Part shown: in pieces, positions 1-6,902 of the stretch
Position numbering within the stretch: the stretch's first letter is position 1
How the letters are laid out: each line of letters opens with the position of its first letter
Assembly (NCBI RefSeq): GCF_014199935.1
Contig: NZ_JACHOP010000025.1
Location: forward strand, 16,450-80,449
Source: Methylorubrum rhodinum
GTDB taxonomy: Bacteria > Pseudomonadota > Alphaproteobacteria > Rhizobiales > Beijerinckiaceae
Direction: 5' to 3'
Length of the DNA: 64,000 bases
Notes under the pieces: model-generated
The model's database searches: none
Told to the model about the DNA's origin: nothing
What the model saw: only the letters and a program-made list of their open reading frames with translations
Position numbers and translations under genes: made by a program

Positions 1-774
1 GGCGCTCAGGGCTTCGACAGTGTCGTGGTGGCGCTGGTGGGCGAGCGCGGGCGCGAGGTGCGCGAGTTCTTGGAGGGGCCGATCGCCGCCGCGCGGGATC
101 GCGCCGTCATCGTCGTCTCGACCGGCGACGAGAGCCCGATGATGCGCCGACAGGCCCCCAAGGTGGCGCTGGCGGTGGCCGAATCCCTTCGCGACCGCGG
201 CGAGTCGGTGCTGCTCATCGTCGATTCGGTGACGCGTTATGCCCACGCCGCCCGCGACGTGGCGCTGGCGGCCGGCGAACCGGCGGTGGCCCGCGGCTAC
301 CCGCCGAGCGTCTTCTCGGATCTGCCGCGCCTGCTGGAGCGCGCCGGCCCCGGCGCGGAGGGGGCCGGCACCATCACCGGCATCTTCTCGGTGCTGGTCG
401 ACGGCGACGACCACAACGACCCCGTCGCCGATTCGATCCGCGGCACGCTCGACGGCCACGTCGTCCTCGACCGCGCCATCGCCGAGCAGGGCCGCTATCC
501 GGCGATCGAGCTTCTCGGCTCGATCTCGCGGCTGGCCGGCGAGGTCTGGACCGGCGACCAGCGCGAATTGGTGCGCAAGCTCAAGAGCATGATGGCCCGC
601 TTCGAGGAGACGCGGGACCTTCGCCTCATGGGCGGCTACCGCGCCGGCAGCGACCCCGACCTCGATCAGGCCGTCACCCTGGTGCCGCGCATCTACGAGG
701 CGATGCGCCAGGAGCCCGGTCAGGCGCCGAGCCGCGACGCCTTCCTCGAACTCGCCCAATCCCTGCGGGGATGA
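1..774 (+). CDS. fliI: Flagellar export ATPase FliI (C-terminal part, start outside window)
   Basis: ATPase of the flagellar type III export apparatus; it works at the cytoplasmic face of the basal body and helps unfold and load export substrates. The frame is open from base 1, so about 257 codons of a roughly 440-residue protein are present. The Walker A region is expected upstream of the window. Visible here are VVVALVGERGREVREFLE, the Walker B region SVLLIVDSVTRYAHA, and the GYPPSVFSDLPRLLERAG segment, all typical of FliI/F1-beta-like ATPases. It ends 91 bp before flgE and heads a same-strand flagellar block. The family call is secure; FliI is preferred over other type III ATPases because of the flagellar neighbours. 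Confidence 0.95.
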   Translation, partial: GAQGFDSVVVALVGERGREVREFLEGPIAAARDRAVIVVSTGDESPMMRRQAPKVALAVAESLRDRGESVLLIVDSVTRYAHAARDVALAAGEPAVARGYPPSVFSDLPRLLERAGPGAEGAGTITGIFSVLVDGDDHNDPVADSIRGTLDGHVVLDRAIAEQGRYPAIELLGSISRLAGEVWTGDQRELVRKLKSMMARFEETRDLRLMGGYRAGSDPDLDQAVTLVPRIYEAMRQEPGQAPSRDAFLELAQSLRG

Positions 775-865
775 GCGTGACCGCCCCTCCCCACCCCTCC
801 CTCAGCCCCGCGCAAGCGACCGCGTGTCCACTGCGCACAGATCCGACAATCAACGAGGTGTCAGC

Positions 866-2089
866 ATGAGTCTCATCGGCGTGCTCCGCACCGGCGTCTC
901 CGGGATGACCGCCCAGTCGAACCGCATTTCGACCGTGGCGGAGAACATCCAGAACGCCGGCACCACCGGCTACAAGCGCACCTCGACGGAATTCTCGTCG
1001 CTGCTGCTCGAATCGGCCGATTACGGCCAGTACAATTCCGGCGCCGTCGAGACGACGATCCGCCGCTCGGTCGGCGAGGGCGGTCCCATTGCCTCGACGA
1101 CCTCGGACAGCGATCTGGCCATCAGCGGCAACGGCTTCTTCGTCGTGAAGGATTCGGCCGGGGCGCCGTTCCTGACGCGGGCCGGCAACTTCGTGGTCGA
1201 CGGCCCGACCGGCAACCTCGTCAACGCGGGCGGCTTTACCCTGATGGGCTACAGCCTCGCCAACGGCGAGCCGAACCCTGTGCTCAACGGCATCGCCGAC
1301 CTCGAGCCGATCAACGTCTCGCGGATGGGCCAGGAGGCGCGGCCCACCACCGCCGGCACCATCAACGGCAACCTCTCCTACGAGACGCCGGTCGCGGCCT
1401 CTGCCCCGCCCGCCGTCGCGACCTTCTCGAAGAAGAGTTCGCTCAAGGTCTTCGACAATGTCGGCCAGGCCAAGATCCTCGACGTCACCATGACCAAGAC
1501 CGGCGCCAATGCGTGGTCGGTGAGCTTCTACGATCAGGCGGCGCCCGCGACCTTCCCGGCCTCGCCGCTGCGCACGACCACGCTCACCTTCGACGCCAAC
1601 GGTAAGGTGGCGAGCGGCGGCACGACCAACGTGGCGGTCCCGAACGGCCGCACGATGACGATCGACCTCTCGGCGGTCACCCAGCTCTCGGGCGACTACG
1701 CGCTCTCGGGCACCTCCGACGGCTCGGCCCCGACCGCCGTGACCGGCACCGCCTTCGGCGGCGACGGCACCGTCTACGCCCTCTACGCCGACGGCACCCG
1801 CAAGGCCGCCTTCAAGGTGCCGCTCGCCGACGTCGCGAGCCCGGACAACCTCAGCCCGCGAGCCGGCAACGTCTTCACCACCTCGGTCGATTCCGGCGAC
1901 ATCCAGGTCGGATTCGCCGGGGAGAACGGCCGCGGCGCCCTGAAGGCCCGCGCCCTCGAACAGTCGAACGTCGACGTCAGCACCGAGCTGACCACGATGA
2001 TCGAGTCGCAGACAGTCTACACCGCCAATTCCAAGGTGTTCATGACCGGCAACGAGATGCTCGAGACCCTGATGAACCTGAAGCGCTGA
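866..2089 (+). CDS. flgE: Flagellar hook protein FlgE
   Basis: Structural subunit of the flagellar hook, the flexible joint between basal body and filament. The 407-residue product opens with the rod/hook N-terminal signature (SLIGVLRTGVSGMTAQSNRI, then NIQNAGTTGYKR) and closes with the matching C-terminal helix (SNVDVSTELTTMIESQTVYT ... LMNLKR). The middle is a Thr/Gly/Ala-rich hook domain. The ATG at 866 is chosen over an in-frame upstream start at 824 because the family motif begins right at this Met and a GAGG lies 7-10 bases upstream. It is followed by a strong hairpin and then flgK, the next distal protein in assembly order. Confidence 0.95.
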   Translation: MSLIGVLRTGVSGMTAQSNRISTVAENIQNAGTTGYKRTSTEFSSLLLESADYGQYNSGAVETTIRRSVGEGGPIASTTSDSDLAISGNGFFVVKDSAGAPFLTRAGNFVVDGPTGNLVNAGGFTLMGYSLANGEPNPVLNGIADLEPINVSRMGQEARPTTAGTINGNLSYETPVAASAPPAVATFSKKSSLKVFDNVGQAKILDVTMTKTGANAWSVSFYDQAAPATFPASPLRTTTLTFDANGKVASGGTTNVAVPNGRTMTIDLSAVTQLSGDYALSGTSDGSAPTAVTGTAFGGDGTVYALYADGTRKAAFKVPLADVASPDNLSPRAGNVFTTSVDSGDIQVGFAGENGRGALKARALEQSNVDVSTELTTMIESQTVYTANSKVFMTGNEMLETLMNLKR

Positions 2090-2109
2090 CGCAGCCCCGT
2101 TCACGTCTC

Positions 2110-2140
2110 CGGGCGCGCCGTCTCGCCGACGGCGCGCCCG
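2110..2140 (+). terminator. Strong hairpin between flgE and flgK
   Basis: A perfect 13-bp stem (CGGGCGCGCCGTC, pairing with 2128-2140) closes a 5-base loop (TCGCC). No T-run follows, so it is not a classic intrinsic terminator. It may act as a partial terminator or an mRNA 3' stabiliser for the abundant hook protein; that role is inference. Confidence 0.55.
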
Positions 2141-2183
2141 CCCCATCCGCACTTCCGCGATACGACCCCCCAGGACACGAACG

Positions 2184-3653
2184 ATGGGTCTCACCCTCGC
2201 GCTCAACACCGCGCGCGCCTCGCTCGCCGCCACGTCGAACCAGATCGCGGTCTCGGCGCGCAACGTCGCGGGCGCCGGCGATCCGGGCTACTCGCGCAAG
2301 ATCGCCGCCCTCGTCGGCACCGGCAACGGCGGCGTGGTGGTGAGCATCACGCGGGCCACCGACGCGGCGCTCTACGCCCGCACCCTGTCGGCGAACGCGG
2401 CGAGCGCCCGCGGCGAGGCCCTGCTCGGCGGGTTGACCGACCTCGCCCGCACGGTCGGCGACACCACCGACCCGACCTCGCCCGCCGCGCGCTTCGCCGG
2501 CTTCGAGGCGGCGCTCCAGGCCGCGGCCAACCAGCCGGATTCGACCGAACTCGCCCGCGCCGCGATCGATTCGGCCAAGGCGCTGGCCGGCAGCCTCAAC
2601 GACGCGGCCGGCGCCGTGCACGCGGCCCGCGCCCGAACCGACGCCGGCATCGCCGATTCGGTCGCGCGGATCAACGACCTGCTCGGCCAGTTCGAGCGCG
2701 CCAACGCCGCGGTGACCCGCGGCCTCGCGCTCGGCGCCGACGCCACCGACGCCCTCGACGACCGCGACCGCATCCTCACCGCCCTGTCGCAGGAGGTCGG
2801 CGTCACCGCCATCGCCCGCGAGGGCGGCGATGTCGCCCTCTACACCGACGGCGGCGTGCCCTTGTTCGACCGCGGCGCCCGCAAGGTGACCTTCTCGGCC
2901 ACCACGACCTTCGCCGCCGGCACGACCGGCGCGGCGGTGGTGATCGACGGCGTGCCGGTGACCGGCGCCAACTCGCCGATGCCGCTGGCCTCCGGCCGTC
3001 TCGCCGGCCTCGCGGCGTTCCGCGACGAGGCGGCCCCGGCCTACGAGGCGCAGCTCGACGCCATGGCGAACGGCCTGATCGCGGCCTTCGCCGAGACCGA
3101 CGCCATCGCCCCCAACGGCGGCCCGCGCGCCGGCCTGTTCACCAACGGCGCCAGCGCCCTTCTCCCCGACGGATCGGCGGCCGGCCGTCTCGGCCTCGCG
3201 GGGCGGATCGCCATCAACGCCGCGGTCGATCCCGACCGGGGCGGCAACGTCGCGCTGCTGCGCACCGGCGGCATGAACGGCACCGATTACCGCGACCTCG
3301 CGGCCGGCACCGATGCCGCCTATGCGGGGCGGCTCCGCGCCCTCGTCTCGGGCCTGACCGCGACGCGCAGCTTCGATGCGAGCCTCGGGCTCGGCACCTC
3401 GCTGAGCCTCGCCGATTTCGCCGAAGGCTCGGCCGGCTGGATCGAGGACCTGCGCAAGGACGCCTCGGAGACGGCCTCCTACCAGAAGACCCTGCTGTCG
3501 CGGGCGAACGAGGCCTTGTCGAACGTGGCCGGCGTGAACGGCGACGACGAGACCGCCCTGACGCTCCAGCTGGAGCGCTCCTACACCGCCTCGGCCAAAT
3601 TGATCTCGGTCGTCAACGACCTCCTCAAGACCCTCCTCGACGCGGTGCGGTGA
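2184..3653 (+). CDS. flgK: Hook-filament junction protein FlgK (HAP1)
   Basis: First junction protein between hook and filament. The 489-residue product starts with an N-terminal helix and motif LNTARASLAATSNQIAVSAR, followed by N-A-G-A-x-D-x-GYSRK, typical of FlgK. It ends in a helical segment (TLQLERSYTASAKLISVVND) of the rod/hook/HAP C-terminal type. The centre is Ala-rich with long helices, and the length suits a compact alphaproteobacterial FlgK. The start has AGGA about 10 bases upstream (CCCAGGACACGAACG). flgL begins 10 bp after its stop, so the two junction proteins are very probably co-transcribed. Confidence 0.93.
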   Translation: MGLTLALNTARASLAATSNQIAVSARNVAGAGDPGYSRKIAALVGTGNGGVVVSITRATDAALYARTLSANAASARGEALLGGLTDLARTVGDTTDPTSPAARFAGFEAALQAAANQPDSTELARAAIDSAKALAGSLNDAAGAVHAARARTDAGIADSVARINDLLGQFERANAAVTRGLALGADATDALDDRDRILTALSQEVGVTAIAREGGDVALYTDGGVPLFDRGARKVTFSATTTFAAGTTGAAVVIDGVPVTGANSPMPLASGRLAGLAAFRDEAAPAYEAQLDAMANGLIAAFAETDAIAPNGGPRAGLFTNGASALLPDGSAAGRLGLAGRIAINAAVDPDRGGNVALLRTGGMNGTDYRDLAAGTDAAYAGRLRALVSGLTATRSFDASLGLGTSLSLADFAEGSAGWIEDLRKDASETASYQKTLLSRANEALSNVAGVNGDDETALTLQLERSYTASAKLISVVNDLLKTLLDAVR

Positions 3654-3663
3654 GTTTGCATCC

Positions 3664-4698
3664 ATGATGACCACCGGCTTCATCTCCAGCCTCAACCTCT
3701 GGAACGCGCCGCGCACCGGCGCCTCGCGGCTCCAGACCGAACTCGCCGACGCCACCCGCGAGATCGCCACCGGCCGCCACGCCGATGTCGGCGCGACCCT
3801 CGGCGGGGGCGTCGCCCAGTCCTTCGGCCTGCGCCGGCAGAGCGCGGTGCTGGCGGCGCTGACCCAGAGCAACGCGGCCGCCTCGCTGCGGCTCGACGCG
3901 AGCCAGAGCGCGCTCACGGCGATCCAGGCGGATGCCGACGCCATGCTGAAGGAGCTGACGGGGCTGCCCGCCGACCAGCGCGCGGCGGCGATCGCCGCCT
4001 CGGCCGCCACGCGGCTCTCGGCGCTGACCGCCTCGCTCAACACCGGAATCGGAGGTCAGGCCGTGTTCGGCGGGACCGACACCGGCGCCGCCCCGCTCAC
4101 GGCCTACGAGGGCAGCCCGGCCTCGGCCGCCAGGACCGCCGTGCAGACGGCGCTCGCGGCGGCCTTTCCCGGCGGCACGGCGAACGCCACGGCGGGCCAG
4201 ATGACGGCCTTCCTCGACGGACTGCATGCGAGCCTCTTCAGCGAGACCGGCTGGAGCCAGTGGTCCGGCGCCTCGAACCGCACGATCACCAGCCAGATCT
4301 CGCTGACCGAGACCGCGACCACCTCGGCCTCGGCCAACGCCGCCCCCTTGCGCGACCTCGCCATGGCCTACGTGATCGGCTCCGGGATCGGCCTGTCCGG
4401 CTTCCCGGCCGACGCCCAGGCCGTCGCAACCGCGCGGATGAGCGATCTGCTCGGCAGCGCCAGCCGCGGCCTCGTGACGATGCAGGCCGATCTCGGCCGC
4501 GCGCAGAGCCGCATCACCGACGCCAACGCGCGGATGCAGAAGCAGACGGCGCTGCTCTCGGCCCGCATCAACGCGCTGGAGAGCGTCGATCCGGCGGAGG
4601 CCAAGTCGCGCGTCGATGCGCTGACGACGCAGATCCAGATGTCCTACGGCCTGACCGCGCAGCTGCGCAGTCTCAGCCTGATCAACTTCGTTTCGTAA
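3664..4698 (+). CDS. flgL: Hook-filament junction protein FlgL (HAP3), flagellin-like
   Basis: Second junction protein, on which the flagellin filament is built. The 344-residue product has a flagellin-type N-terminal region (LQTELADATREIATGRHADV) and a C-terminal helix (ITDANARMQKQTALLSARIN ... VDALTTQIQMSYGLTAQL), with a variable Ala/Thr-rich centre. It could in principle be a divergent flagellin, but the position directly after flgK and before flaF/flbT favours FlgL. The ATG is 10 bp after the flgK stop. Confidence 0.9.
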   Translation: MMTTGFISSLNLWNAPRTGASRLQTELADATREIATGRHADVGATLGGGVAQSFGLRRQSAVLAALTQSNAAASLRLDASQSALTAIQADADAMLKELTGLPADQRAAAIAASAATRLSALTASLNTGIGGQAVFGGTDTGAAPLTAYEGSPASAARTAVQTALAAAFPGGTANATAGQMTAFLDGLHASLFSETGWSQWSGASNRTITSQISLTETATTSASANAAPLRDLAMAYVIGSGIGLSGFPADAQAVATARMSDLLGSASRGLVTMQADLGRAQSRITDANARMQKQTALLSARINALESVDPAEAKSRVDALTTQIQMSYGLTAQLRSLSLINFVS

Positions 4699-4742
4699 AA
4701 GCCTCCTCGCATCTCGACCGAAGTCACGGAGTATCGGCCCCG

Positions 4743-5093
4743 ATGTACCGCATGTCCTATTCCGAGATCCTGGAGGACGCGCCCGATCTCGGCCGCGAGC
4801 GCGAGCGCGCGGCCTTCGACCGGGCGATCGGCCTCCTGCGCTCGGCCGAAGCGCGCGGGCCCGGCGCCATCGCCGAGCGCTCGCAGGCCGTCGGCTACGT
4901 CCAGGATCTGTGGAACGTGCTGGTCTCCGACCTGCTCGATCCCGAGAACGGCCTGCCCGAGGGCCTGCGCTCCGACCTCGTCTCGATCGGCATGTGGACC
5001 ATGCGCGAGGCCGGCGCGGTGCTGAGCGCGCCCGAGCGTAGCCTCTCCGCGCTGATCGAGGTGAACGCCTCGATCCGCGACGGGCTGCGGTGA
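4743..5093 (+). CDS. flaF: Flagellin assembly/regulatory protein FlaF
   Basis: Small cytoplasmic protein of alphaproteobacteria, needed for flagellin production and acting with FlbT on flagellin expression. The 116-residue product contains the family pattern: MSYSEI near the start, a helical ERERAAFDRAIGLLRSAE segment, and LWNVLVSDLLDPENGLPEGL followed by LVSIGMWTMRE. GGAG lies 11 bases before the ATG. flbT begins just after its stop, the usual gene pairing. Confidence 0.93.
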   Translation: MYRMSYSEILEDAPDLGRERERAAFDRAIGLLRSAEARGPGAIAERSQAVGYVQDLWNVLVSDLLDPENGLPEGLRSDLVSIGMWTMREAGAVLSAPERSLSALIEVNASIRDGLR

Positions 5094-5100
5094 GGCGGCC

Positions 5101-5670
5101 ATGGCCCGCGAGAAGGTCGACCGATCGTCGGACAGGCCGGCGGCCCGCACCATGCACCTCAACCTGAGGGCGGGCGAGCGCGTCTTCATCAACGGCGCCG
5201 TGGTGCGGGCCGACCGCAAGGTCTCGCTGGAACTGATGAACGACGCGACCTTCCTGCTGGAAGGCCACGTCCTCCAGCCCGACGAGGCGACGACGCCGCT
5301 GCGCCAGCTCTACTTCGCGGCCCAGACCATGCTGATCGAGCCGGCCCAGGCCGATCTCGCCCGCACGGTCTACGCCTCGTTGCAGGACGGCATCCTCGCG
5401 GCCACCGCCGAGCCCGCGATCCTGACCGGCCTGAAGTCCGCGAGCGGCCTTGTCGATGCGGGGCGCCCGTTCGAGGCGCTCCGGATCATCCGCGCGCTCT
5501 TCTCGGCGGAAGCCGCCCTGATCGACGGCCCCGCCGCGATGCCGGCCCCGCCGGTCGCCCGGCAGAGACCCGCCGACCGGCTCGGCCCCCGCCATCCGGC
5601 GGACCGTTCGTGCCGCCCGCATTCCCCCGCCCCGAAGGCCGACCCGATGGCGGCGAAGGTGATCCCATGA
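5101..5670 (+). CDS. flbT: Flagellin mRNA-binding repressor FlbT
   Basis: FlbT binds the 5' leader of flagellin mRNA and controls its stability and translation (established for Caulobacter). The core is clear: MHLNLRAGERVFINGAVVRA, then LELMNDATFLLEGHVL and LRQLYFAAQTMLIEP. Two starts are possible. The ATG at 5101 sits 7 bp after flaF with GAGG upstream (189 aa). The ATG at 5152 begins exactly at the family core (172 aa) but has no obvious ribosome site. The C-terminal 40 residues are a Pro/Ala/Arg-rich tail longer than usual for FlbT. The stop overlaps the flgD start by 4 bp (ATGA), pointing to translational coupling. Confidence 0.92.
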   Translation: MAREKVDRSSDRPAARTMHLNLRAGERVFINGAVVRADRKVSLELMNDATFLLEGHVLQPDEATTPLRQLYFAAQTMLIEPAQADLARTVYASLQDGILAATAEPAILTGLKSASGLVDAGRPFEALRIIRALFSAEAALIDGPAAMPAPPVARQRPADRLGPRHPADRSCRPHSPAPKADPMAAKVIP

Positions 5671-6077
5671 GCGTCGTCAGCAGCACCACCGCCGGCACCG
5701 GCGTCACCACCGCGGCGGCGGCCAAGGCGGCGACCTCCGTCGCCTCGAAGATGAACGCCGACACCTTCCTGACGCTGCTGATGGCCCAGTTGCAGAACCA
5801 GGACCCGACCAAGCCGATGGACTCGACCGAGTATGTCGGCCAGCTCGCGACCTTCTCGCAGGTCGAGCAGGCGACCAAGACCAACCAGAAGCTCGATTCG
5901 CTGCTGTCGGCCAGCTTCCTCGATCAGGCCGACGCCATCATCGGCCGCACCATCACCTCGGCCGACGGCGCGGTCTCGGGCGTGGTCGAATCGGTGCGGG
6001 TGACGAGCGACGGCGCGGTGGCCAAGCTCAAGGACGGCCGCGAGATGCTCCTCGCCTCCGGCATCTCGATCAGCTAG
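5667..6077 (+). CDS. flgD: Hook cap/scaffolding protein FlgD
   Basis: FlgD caps the growing hook and helps add FlgE subunits; it is discarded when the hook is complete. The 136-residue product carries the conserved block DTFLTLLMAQLQNQDPTKPM, then STEYVGQLATFSQVEQ, and a short C-terminal domain ending in GISIS. It is shorter than enteric FlgD (about 220-230 aa), consistent with compact alphaproteobacterial forms that lack the extra C-terminal domain. The start overlaps the flbT stop (ATGA). An in-frame upstream ATG at 5610 lies within flbT and is less likely. Confidence 0.92.
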   Translation: MSVVSSTTAGTGVTTAAAAKAATSVASKMNADTFLTLLMAQLQNQDPTKPMDSTEYVGQLATFSQVEQATKTNQKLDSLLSASFLDQADAIIGRTITSADGAVSGVVESVRVTSDGAVAKLKDGREMLLASGISIS

Positions 6078-6092
6078 TTCTCCCCATTCCGT

Positions 6093-6140
6093 GCCGCATC
6101 GGCTTCTTCCGAAAGCCGGGGCCACCTTTCGGGCCGATGC
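6093..6140. repeat. Dispersed inverted repeat, family A, copy 1
   Basis: A palindromic element running from GCCGCATCGGCTT to TTTCGGGCCGATGC. Related copies lie at 6691-6743, 45144-45192, 49005-49053 and 60604-60648. This copy lies between flgD and fliQ and stops 3 bp before the fliQ ATG, so it occupies the place of the ribosome-binding site. Confidence 0.8.
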
Positions 6141-6143
6141 TTG

Positions 6144-6410
6144 ATGAACGAGGTCGACGCTCTCGAACTGGTCCGCTCGGCGATCTGGACCGTGCTGATC
6201 GGTGCCGGCCCCTCCGTGGGCGCCGCGATGGTGATCGGCATCGTCGTGGCCCTGGTGCAGGCGCTCACCCAGATCCAGGAGGTGACGCTCACCTTCGTGC
6301 CGAAGATCGTCGCGATCCTGCTGGTGCTGCTCGTGACCGGCACCTTCGTCGGCGGCCAGATCCACGCCTTCGCCGAGCTGACCTACGGCAAGATCGCGAC
6401 CGGGTTCTGA
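6144..6410 (+). CDS. fliQ: Flagellar export gate protein FliQ
   Basis: Small inner-membrane subunit of the flagellar type III export gate (FliP/Q/R). The 88-residue product has two membrane helices (about residues 15-38 and 48-72), the conserved VVALVQALTQIQEVTLTFVPK turn region (positions about 35-54) and the usual GKIATGF-like end. The ATG at 6144 gives the canonical N-terminus (MNEVDALELVR); a TTG immediately before it is in frame. No Shine-Dalgarno is visible because a repeat element abuts the start. It is the last flagellar gene of this block; flhA and fliR are not here. Confidence 0.95.
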   Translation: MNEVDALELVRSAIWTVLIGAGPSVGAAMVIGIVVALVQALTQIQEVTLTFVPKIVAILLVLLVTGTFVGGQIHAFAELTYGKIATGF

Positions 6411-6429
6411 GGGGAGAACAGGGGCGGGA

Positions 6430-6470
6430 CCGGGCGGAAAAGCTGTCGAGACTCGAGCCGCCCGGCCCCT
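6430..6470 (+). terminator. Putative terminator after fliQ
   Basis: CCGGGCGG (6430-6437) pairs with CCGCCCGG (6458-6465) around a 20-base loop, 20 bp after the fliQ stop, followed by CCCCTTC. The T-run is weak, so efficiency is uncertain. Confidence 0.4.
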
Positions 6471-6690
6471 TCAAAGCCATGACCTTGGGAAGGACAAAAG
6501 CTTCGACTTTGGTCCGTATCACGTTTTCGGCACCGCCGTGAGAGCGATCACCGAATTGCCGCAATGCGTCCGCGGCCTGTTCACTGCTTTCAATGGCCGA
6601 GCTGGCCCGACGGTTCCCGGGCCGTCCCTCCTGTCAATCCCGCTCGTCTGAGGTGCCGCGCTGCGGCTTCGAAGGAAGGCACTGCCCGAT

Positions 6691-6743
6691 AGAGCATCGG
6701 CCCGAAAGGTGGATGCCGTCTTTCGGGAAAAGCCGATGCGGCA
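6691..6743. repeat. Dispersed inverted repeat, family A, copy 2
   Basis: Reads AGAGCATCGGCCCGAAAGG ... AAAAGCCGATGCGGC, the reverse orientation of copy 1 at 6093-6140. The two copies therefore flank fliQ as an inverted pair. Confidence 0.8.
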
Positions 6744-6751
6744 CAAAAGCT

Positions 6752-6792
6752 TAGAGAATCGTCCTGGATCCGAGGTCCAGAACGATTCTCTA
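6752..6792. repeat. Long near-perfect hairpin
   Basis: TAGAGAATCGTCCTGGA (6752-6768) pairs with 6776-6792 at 16 of 17 positions around a 7-base loop (TCCGAGG). It may serve as a bidirectional transcription stop for the convergent fliQ and GGDEF-EAL genes; there is no T-run. Confidence 0.65.
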
Positions 6793-6902
6793 GAAGGCCC
6801 GCACCGAGCAAGGGTGGCGCTCGAACGGGTCGGTCGAGAATCGTCCGTCACGATCCTGCGGAACCAGCAGTTCCGGCTTGCCCGCCACCGAAGGCAGCGG
6901 GA

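Larger units (their letters stand above)
6411..6902. other. 492-bp intergenic region between fliQ and the GGDEF-EAL gene
   Basis: Convergent gap with no believable gene. It holds a GC-rich terminator-like hairpin (6430-6465), a small hairpin GGACAAAAG/CTTTGGTCC (6492-6515), repeat A copy 2 (6691-6743) and a long near-perfect hairpin (6752-6792). It looks like a landing zone for palindromic elements. Confidence 0.7.

Noticed and set aside
674..2263. Long open frame on the minus strand across flgE
   Set aside because: Arg/Gly/Ala-rich shadow of a GC-rich gene; no ribosome site, family motif or independent support. Similar long antisense frames across glcE, flippase, clpA and others were left out for the same reason.
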